This document shows, in pieces, positions 59,513 through 64,000 of a stretch of DNA of 64,000 bases. Position 1 is the first letter of the stretch. Every line of letters begins with the position of its first letter. The position numbers and the translations under genes are program-made. The notes under the pieces were generated by a model. That model worked only from the letters and a program-made list of their open reading frames with translations, did not search any database and was not told the origin of the DNA. Source of the DNA: Microcaldota archaeon (lineage in GTDB: Archaea > Micrarchaeota > Micrarchaeia > Micrarchaeales > Micrarchaeaceae); NCBI GenBank assembly GCA_028866715.1, contig JAGWHO010000003.1:26646-90645 (forward strand). The letters run 5' to 3'.

Positions 59513-59986
59513 ATGGTCTCTGGAAAGAACCAGTTGATTGAGGTTAAAGGAACCGAGAGCAGGATAAGGCGGTTTATAGAGAACGACAAGATAGACGCCA
59601 TTGATGTCGCATTGGTCAGAGGCCTATCAACAATCGTCTATACGGTAGTAAGCAACAAAACCAACCCTCTTTATGTAAGGCTGGACAGACTAGCAGACGA
59701 AAAAATAGTCAGGAAAGAAGAAAAACCGTACAGAAGCGCACGTTTTTATGCGGATGAAAGTACATCCGCGAAGAAGCTCCTTGATATTATAGACGGAGAC
59801 TATGGCATGAAACAGGAGTACTATATGGGGGTATTCAGCGTAATGAGCATAGTACTAGACCATATGGAGACAAACGACCGGCTCCTTAATGACATATCGC
59901 ACCCGATAAACAAGACAACCAAAAAGCTCCTTAGGACAGGGTATGATAAGAGCAAGGACCATATCGACTTCCATGTCCTGGAATAA
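59513..59986 (+). CDS. Unknown 157-residue protein
   Basis: ATG at 59513, preceded by GGTGAGG; GTG at 59501 is an alternative. Starts MVSGKNQLIEVKGTESRIRRF. Helical, charged protein with RLDRLADEKIVRKEEKPYRSARFY, a layout that can fit a winged helix. No clear family. Codons are more A/T-rich than in the operon before it. Confidence 0.6.
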   Translation: MVSGKNQLIEVKGTESRIRRFIENDKIDAIDVALVRGLSTIVYTVVSNKTNPLYVRLDRLADEKIVRKEEKPYRSARFYADESTSAKKLLDIIDGDYGMKQEYYMGVFSVMSIVLDHMETNDRLLNDISHPINKTTKKLLRTGYDKSKDHIDFHVLE

Positions 59987-60030
59987 GAATAGGCGAGCGG
60001 TTACCGCCTCTTGTCATTTGGTAATGGCTG

Positions 60031-60354
60031 CTATATGGCGTCTGCCTGCTGACGCAGTGTTTTAAGATGATCTCCGCGTAGCTTGAATACATTTTCTAGC
60101 ACGGCTTCGGTTGCCCGCCTTTTTAGCCCGCTATGGTTTTGGATATAGTCGATTAGCTCTCTTCCTTTGTCCGTGATTTCGACTATCCTTGGCCCCGTTT
60201 CATGAAAAAGCCCGAACCGTTCTGAAAGCTCTATAATCATCTTCTTTACAGGATTAGAGATCGTTGAATCTTCCAGGCTCCATCCCTGACTGAGTTTTAA
60301 CTGCGACATATAGGATAATGCCAGATAGGCTTCGGGGTTCTTTGATATGTGCAT
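60031..60354 (-). CDS. Small wHTH-like protein
   Basis: 107 residues. Helical N-terminus, then SNPVKKMIIELSERFGLFHETGPRIVEITDKGRELIDYI, which has the helix-helix-wing order of a winged-helix DNA-binding domain. DNA binding is inferred. Convergent with the preceding gene. Confidence 0.55.
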   Translation of the reverse strand: MHISKNPEAYLALSYMSQLKLSQGWSLEDSTISNPVKKMIIELSERFGLFHETGPRIVEITDKGRELIDYIQNHSGLKRRATEAVLENVFKLRGDHLKTLRQQADAI

Positions 60355-60451
60355 AGCTAACTCTGTTTTCTCCTCTTCGGATCTGAAGTTTGACTTGATA
60401 CTGCTTGTGGTATCCGTAGAATCTTACCTGATTGAGGAGAGTTCTAACCTC

Positions 60452-60694
60452 TCACTTTCCTCCGCTCACGACTATTGTCTCTGAAACGCTCTTTACGCTG
60501 CTGTACCTTACAGAGTTCTTGGCGAACTTCTGCTTCGTATCCGCAGCCCTTGTGAGGTCCTCTATCTTTGTCAGCAGCAAGCTCGAGACTGTCCCTTCCT
60601 CGAAGTCTACGATTATGTCCTCTACCATGCCCACCATCTTCCCGGTGTTGCTGATTATCTGTTTTCCGTACAGGTCCGATAACAATATGGTCAT
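60452..60694 (-). CDS. PRC-barrel domain protein
   Basis: 80 residues. LLSDLYGKQIISNTGKMVGMVEDIIVDFEEG is a typical PRC-barrel. Such small proteins occur in RNA metabolism (RimM-like) and cell-division factors (CdpB) of archaea. Given the FtsZ/SepF genes here, a division role is possible but only a guess. Confidence 0.82.
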   Translation of the reverse strand: MTILLSDLYGKQIISNTGKMVGMVEDIIVDFEEGTVSSLLLTKIEDLTRAADTKQKFAKNSVRYSSVKSVSETIVVSGGK

Positions 60695-60702
60695 TCGATC
60701 GC

Positions 60703-61242
60703 CTATTTAATGCACATAATACGCTTGGATGCAAATATTCTTATTATGTATGCCTTGAGTTCGTCCATAAATGCCTGTTTGTTCGCATCCAATTCGGATA
60801 ATTCCTTGACGTCAAACATGCCTTTGTTGTTTACTACAAGGTGCTCCAGATAGCTGTCCGTGAGATAGTAGCTCTGCGAGCCGCAGCCCTTGCAGTGGTA
60901 GAGCGGCATGACCGGTATCTCTTGCCTAGTAGAGAATGCTTCAACGTGCCTAGATAGTCCTGACGCAGAGCATTTTGGGCACTGCTTGTTGAGTTTTACG
61001 TCCTCGTACTGCACTTCTTTGGCCGAGATGATGCCTGCGTTCTTCAATATTATGTCGACCCTTTGGAGCACGTCCTTATGATCAAGCTTGGTGAGCTCCT
61101 GCACCAGTATTGCCCCGTCGCCGTTAAAAGTAGTCTCAAGCGTGTGGTCGCCTCTTTGCTCCCACAGCTTGGTTATCTTCGCTCCGTTCTCATGGTATTC
61201 GAGTTTGACGGCGCTCTTTCCCTTCGAGATGTATGCTTCCAA
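60703..61242 (-). CDS. Zn-ribbon protein of unknown role
   Basis: 179 residues from TTG at 61242, 1 base after the histone stop. CPKC and CKGC form a Zn site at about residues 94-130. The N-terminal half is beta/alpha. Co-transcribed with the histone gene. Confidence 0.62.
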   Translation of the reverse strand: MEAYISKGKSAVKLEYHENGAKITKLWEQRGDHTLETTFNGDGAILVQELTKLDHKDVLQRVDIILKNAGIISAKEVQYEDVKLNKQCPKCSASGLSRHVEAFSTRQEIPVMPLYHCKGCGSQSYYLTDSYLEHLVVNNKGMFDVKELSELDANKQAFMDELKAYIIRIFASKRIMCIK

Positions 61243-61243
61243 T

Positions 61244-61456
61244 TCAATCGCCGAATTTGAGCCTGTAGGTATCTATGTCCTCTTCTAGGACGGTGCTGCG
61301 CTTCTTGTCCTTGGCGCGCTTGACCGCATATTTCGCTATCCTCTTTGCCTTCTTTTCCAGTATTCTGGATATCGCATCGGCCGCGGAGTTGCTTATGGTT
61401 ACCCCTGAGCTGTCCTTGACAAGCTTCTTTATCGATGACGCAGATATCTTCGGCAT
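61244..61456 (-). CDS. Archaeal histone
   Basis: 70 residues. Histone fold with three helices: SSIKKLVKDSSG, SNSAADAISRILEKKAKRIAKYAVKRAK and the RSTVLEEDI end holding the Arg-Thr pair that meets DNA. Wraps DNA as homodimers and longer filaments. Confidence 0.93.
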   Translation of the reverse strand: MPKISASSIKKLVKDSSGVTISNSAADAISRILEKKAKRIAKYAVKRAKDKKRSTVLEEDIDTYRLKFGD

Positions 61457-61549
61457 TTAATCAGCACTCAAGATCCTCTTCACAGCTATTCGCTCAGCCC
61501 TGAGATCATCACGCTATTCTAGCTCTTTCAAGCAATAAATAGGTTGCTG

Positions 61550-62371
61550 TCAGGGCTTGCCCTTCGCAGCCCAACCGCCGTCTACAGAGAAAACCTCGCC
61601 AGTGATGAAGTCGCTGGCAGGACAAGAGAGGAAAAGTATAGGCCCGCGAAGGTCCTGAGGCGTTCCCAGTCTCTTCATGGGCGTTAGAGCTTCCCAGTGT
61701 TTAAGAATCTTATTTTTCTCTATAGATTTTCCTGTATATATGTAACTCGGAGCTACAGCATTTACAGATATCCCTTTAGGGGCAAACTCAATCGCAAGCT
61801 CCCTTGTAAGTGTCAGTAATGCGCCCTTGGATGTGTCGTAGGCTGCAAGTGGGAGCGCGTCTACCTCGTCTATGAAGATGCCGTAGACGCTTGAGACGTT
61901 TATTATCTTGCCGTGCTTGTGTTTAGCCATATATCTTATCGCTGTTTTCGAGACTATGAAAGCCGAGTATATGTTTGCCTTGATTATCCTGTTCCAAAGC
62001 GATTGGGATATGTTAAGTGCCTTGAACTTCTTTCCTGGTTTGATCATGGTTGATCCTGAGAGGCCTGCGTTGTTTATGAGTATGTCGATCCTGCCGAAAT
62101 GAGCGTGTACGTTCTTAAAGAATGTCTCGACCTGTTTCTCTTTTGTAATGTCTACACTTGCCTCGTATACTTTTATTTTGTACTTGTGGCGTAGTTGAGC
62201 CGCAAGCTCTTTCAACGGCCCAAGGTTTCTGGCGCAGAGCGCAAGGTTAGCGCCCTCAGACGCCAGAAGGTCGGCATGTATCCTGCCTAATCTGCCTGAC
62301 GCACCTGTGACAACTGCTACCTGACCCTTTATGCTGAAAAGCCTTTCAAAATCTATATTGAGGTTCTCCAT
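61550..62371 (-). CDS. SDR oxidoreductase, complete active site
   Basis: 273 residues from ATG at 62371. TGASGRLG cofactor motif (22-29), NNAG (100-103), Ser161, Tyr178 and Lys182 (YDTSK). Long paralogue of the 62379 gene directly upstream and of the 4385 gene. All three begin near LFxIKGxVA. Ends in VDGGW, like ketoacyl reductases. Substrate unknown. Confidence 0.87.
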   Translation of the reverse strand: MENLNIDFERLFSIKGQVAVVTGASGRLGRIHADLLASEGANLALCARNLGPLKELAAQLRHKYKIKVYEASVDITKEKQVETFFKNVHAHFGRIDILINNAGLSGSTMIKPGKKFKALNISQSLWNRIIKANIYSAFIVSKTAIRYMAKHKHGKIINVSSVYGIFIDEVDALPLAAYDTSKGALLTLTRELAIEFAPKGISVNAVAPSYIYTGKSIEKNKILKHWEALTPMKRLGTPQDLRGPILFLSCPASDFITGEVFSVDGGWAAKGKP

Positions 62372-62378
62372 TAGCTCA

Positions 62379-63200
62379 CTATGTTGTCCCTTTGGCTGCC
62401 CAGCCACCGTCAACGGAGAGTACCTCCCCGGTTATGAAGCTAGATGCGCCAGAGGAGAGGAACAGCGTTGCACCAACTAGGTCGCTAGGATAGCCAAGCC
62501 TTCGCATAGGTGTCAACCTCTTCCAGTGGTTTAGCAGTTTGTTCTTCTTCACGCCGTCTTTCGTTATTATGTATGTTGGCGCAAGCGCGTTCACGCAGAC
62601 ACCGCCAGCAGCAAACTCTACGGCAAGCTCTCTAGTAAGTGTTATCATGCCCCCAGTAGACGTGTCATAAGCAGCAAGCGGAATCTGGTCGGTCGTGTCT
62701 ATGAATATGCCATAGACGCTTGAGACGTTGATTATCTTGCCGCTTCCTTGCTTGAGCATGTACTTTGCAGCGCTCTTGATTACAGTGAAACTTACTGAGA
62801 GATTTTGCTCTATTATCTTGTCCCAGAGTTCGTCTGTTGTGTTGAGTGCGCTGAATCTCTTTCCCTTCTTTGCGAATTCAGACCCAAGAACTCTTGCATT
62901 GTTGACAAGTATGTCAACCCTTCCGAATCTGTGATATACGTAGTAGAAGAGCTCCTTTGCATCGTGCTCTTTTATCAAGTTTGCATGGAATGAGTAGACC
63001 TTGGTTTTATATTTCCTGCTCAGCTCTTCTGCAAGTATTACTGTGCCTTCATGGTCTTCATCACAAACAATTACGATGGCACCTTGGGAGACTAATATCT
63101 CAGAGAATATCCTTCCTAGCTTCGTATCCGCACCTGTAACGACTGCGACCTGACCCTTTATGTTGAAAAGTTGCCCTAAGTAGTCATTGGATGAAGGCAT
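62379..63200 (-). CDS. SDR-like protein lacking catalytic Lys
   Basis: 273 residues from ATG at 63200. Strong similarity to the next gene (61550), but three conserved sites differ: the cofactor motif is TGADTKLG, NNAG is NNAR, and the catalytic Lys of YxxxK is Thr (YDTST, Tyr178, Thr182). Ser161 and Tyr178 remain. It may be inactive as a dehydrogenase and act by binding its paralogue. Gap to the next gene is 7 bases. Confidence 0.85.
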   Translation of the reverse strand: MPSSNDYLGQLFNIKGQVAVVTGADTKLGRIFSEILVSQGAIVIVCDEDHEGTVILAEELSRKYKTKVYSFHANLIKEHDAKELFYYVYHRFGRVDILVNNARVLGSEFAKKGKRFSALNTTDELWDKIIEQNLSVSFTVIKSAAKYMLKQGSGKIINVSSVYGIFIDTTDQIPLAAYDTSTGGMITLTRELAVEFAAGGVCVNALAPTYIITKDGVKKNKLLNHWKRLTPMRRLGYPSDLVGATLFLSSGASSFITGEVLSVDGGWAAKGTT

Positions 63201-63356
63201 GGTATAGCGTTGCATTAAACGTATTTAAAAGATGCTGCTTGCCACCATCTTTAAATCCTTGCATTTAATTTGTTGACATTCATTCCTTGGAAAAACACGA
63301 TAACCTATTTATACCAGCAGGGAAAACCCCATAGTGTTAATGCGGTAGGTGCGACC

Positions 63357-63683
63357 ATGGATATCACTGATATTAATGAAAAGGAGTTCGATTCTCAGGT
63401 AACTAAGTCAAGCGTTCCTGTCATAATCGACATTTGGGCGGAGTGGTGCGGTCCTTGCAGGATGTTCTCTCCGATATTCGAGGAGGTGGCAAGGGACAAG
63501 GACCTTGACGGCAAGGTCAAGTTCATGAAGCTCGACGCAGACCAGAACGAGGCCCTGATGTCGAAGTTCAACATAATGAGCATTCCTACAACTCTGCTGA
63601 TAGAACATGGAGAGATAAAGGCCATGAACGTTGGCGCAGTATCGAAGGACGCGCTCAAGAAGTGGATAGTCAAGAATCTCTGA
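63357..63683 (+). CDS. trx: Thioredoxin
   Basis: 108 residues from ATG at 63357. WCGPC active site (30-34), then KVKFMKLDADQNEALMSKFNI and SIPTTLLI with the cis-Pro. Reduces disulfides. Longer upstream starts reach into the promoter region and are not used. Confidence 0.93.
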   Translation: MDITDINEKEFDSQVTKSSVPVIIDIWAEWCGPCRMFSPIFEEVARDKDLDGKVKFMKLDADQNEALMSKFNIMSIPTTLLIEHGEIKAMNVGAVSKDALKKWIVKNL

Positions 63684-63710
63684 TCCTGGGCATGAAAACC
63701 TGCCCAAAAG

Positions 63711-63721
63711 ACATATATATT
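63711..63721 (+). promoter_or_regulatory. TATA box upstream of the last genes
   Basis: CATATATATTA lies about 26 bases before the likely start site near 63742, ahead of the short frame at 63759 and the regulator at 63812. Confidence 0.5.
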
Positions 63722-63758
63722 AAGTGGAGCGTAAGCTCTCTTAGATGAAGTGAGAGTG

Positions 63759-63833
63759 ATGGCTGTCCAACACGAACACGCCGTTGCAGAGACAATAACT
63801 GCAATGTGCCAATGGAACAGCTGCGGGCAATAA
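63759..63833 (+). CDS. Possible leader peptide
   Basis: 24-residue frame, starting MAVQHEHAVAETI, with a GTGAGAG just upstream. It overlaps the start of the wHTH gene at 63812 in another frame, so its translation could affect that gene. It may also be chance. Confidence 0.25.
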   Translation: MAVQHEHAVAETITAMCQWNSCGQ

Positions 63834-64000
63834 GGCCTGTGCTAGCCAGAGCTCTAAATCCAAACCAGATTCTAATCCTTTCCAGGGTCAACGGCATAGA
63901 CGGGATAACCTCATTGCTGAATGGCATATCTGATACTACAGGAGTGCCGCTTTCGACTCTTAAGCTCAATGCAAAGGTGCTGAAAGATATCGGGCTCATA
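63812..64000 (+). CDS. wHTH regulator, C-terminus cut by window edge
   Basis: 63 codons from ATG at 63812 to the window end, no stop. LNPNQILILSRVNGIDGITS and STLKLNAKVLKDIGLI show a winged-helix DNA-binding domain. GTG at 63806 is an alternative start. Upstream the frame stays open back to 63749 without a canonical start, and that part encodes Cys-rich residues. Confidence 0.65.
   Translation, partial: MEQLRAIRPVLARALNPNQILILSRVNGIDGITSLLNGISDTTGVPLSTLKLNAKVLKDIGLI

Overview
The window is from an archaeal chromosome. Evidence includes archaeal-type MCM, Orc1/Cdc6, Rpo7, Spt4, Rpo12, aIF2-beta, aIF1A, aIF5A, an exosome (Rrp4, Rrp41, Rrp42), a proteasome alpha subunit, SBDS, the RNase P proteins Rpp30 and Pop5, fibrillarin, a histone, FtsZ with SepF, class III (type IV pilin-like) signal peptides, an archaeal SRP RNA and TATA-box promoters. 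Genes are densely packed, often overlapping as TAATG, TTGA or GTGA. TTG and GTG starts are common, and many small unknown proteins carry Zn ribbons or a single membrane anchor. A DPANN-type archaeon, perhaps a micrarchaeon, is my inference; the sequence alone does not prove it.

Layout. 0-9 kb (minus strand): two unknown proteins, two tandem polyprenyl diphosphate synthases, a flavin-binding protein with an SDR, a secreted protein, a UPF0200 kinase, a pilin-like protein, and a response regulator with a degenerate GGDEF-like domain. 9-18 kb: a secreted protein, a PH-domain protein, a soluble multi-PAS histidine kinase, a HEPN-like protein, fibrillarin, a SpeD-like protein without two catalytic residues, and GluRS. 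18-26 kb: FKBP, Spt4-Rpo7-PIN, DUF488, SepF, TrmJ-like, a CPBP protease, S27ae-S24e-aIF5A and two adjacent ftsZ genes separated by hairpins. 25.5-31 kb: a low-GC methyltransferase with prephenate dehydratase, an ornithine carbamoyltransferase that seems to start on ATA, S8e, DUF3175, and a tRNA-binding-domain protein that seems to start on ATC. 31-42 kb: aquaporin, MetRS, MCM, a low-GC pair (glycosyltransferase-like and SGNH hydrolase), glutamate dehydrogenase, a second pilin, TPI, Dph2, L10e and a third ftsZ. 42-50 kb: Rad50, Zn-ribbon proteins, MazG, aEF1-beta, a membrane-anchored Lon-type protease, a membrane protein with a PLD-like domain and a presenilin-type protease. 50-52 kb: a CYTH protein, tRNA-Ser(GCT), SRP RNA, aIF2-beta and aIF1A. 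52-59.5 kb: Orc1/Cdc6, RNase P proteins, a wHTH regulator, and the proteasome/SBDS/exosome/L37Ae/Rpo12 operon. 59.5-64 kb: small unknown proteins, a PRC-barrel protein, a histone, two more SDR paralogues (one missing its catalytic Lys), thioredoxin and a truncated wHTH regulator.

How it fits together. Most genes belong to information processing: replication, transcription, translation and RNA decay. A second theme is the cell surface and division: three FtsZ paralogues with SepF, two pilins, several Thr/Asn-rich anchored proteins and a membrane-protease cluster. A histidine kinase and a response regulator lie about 1.8 kb apart and could form one signalling pair; the regulator overlaps a pilin gene. 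No CRISPR array, insertion sequence or integrase was seen. No stretch over about 300 bases is without a gene once the SRP RNA, the tRNA and the hidden small genes are counted.
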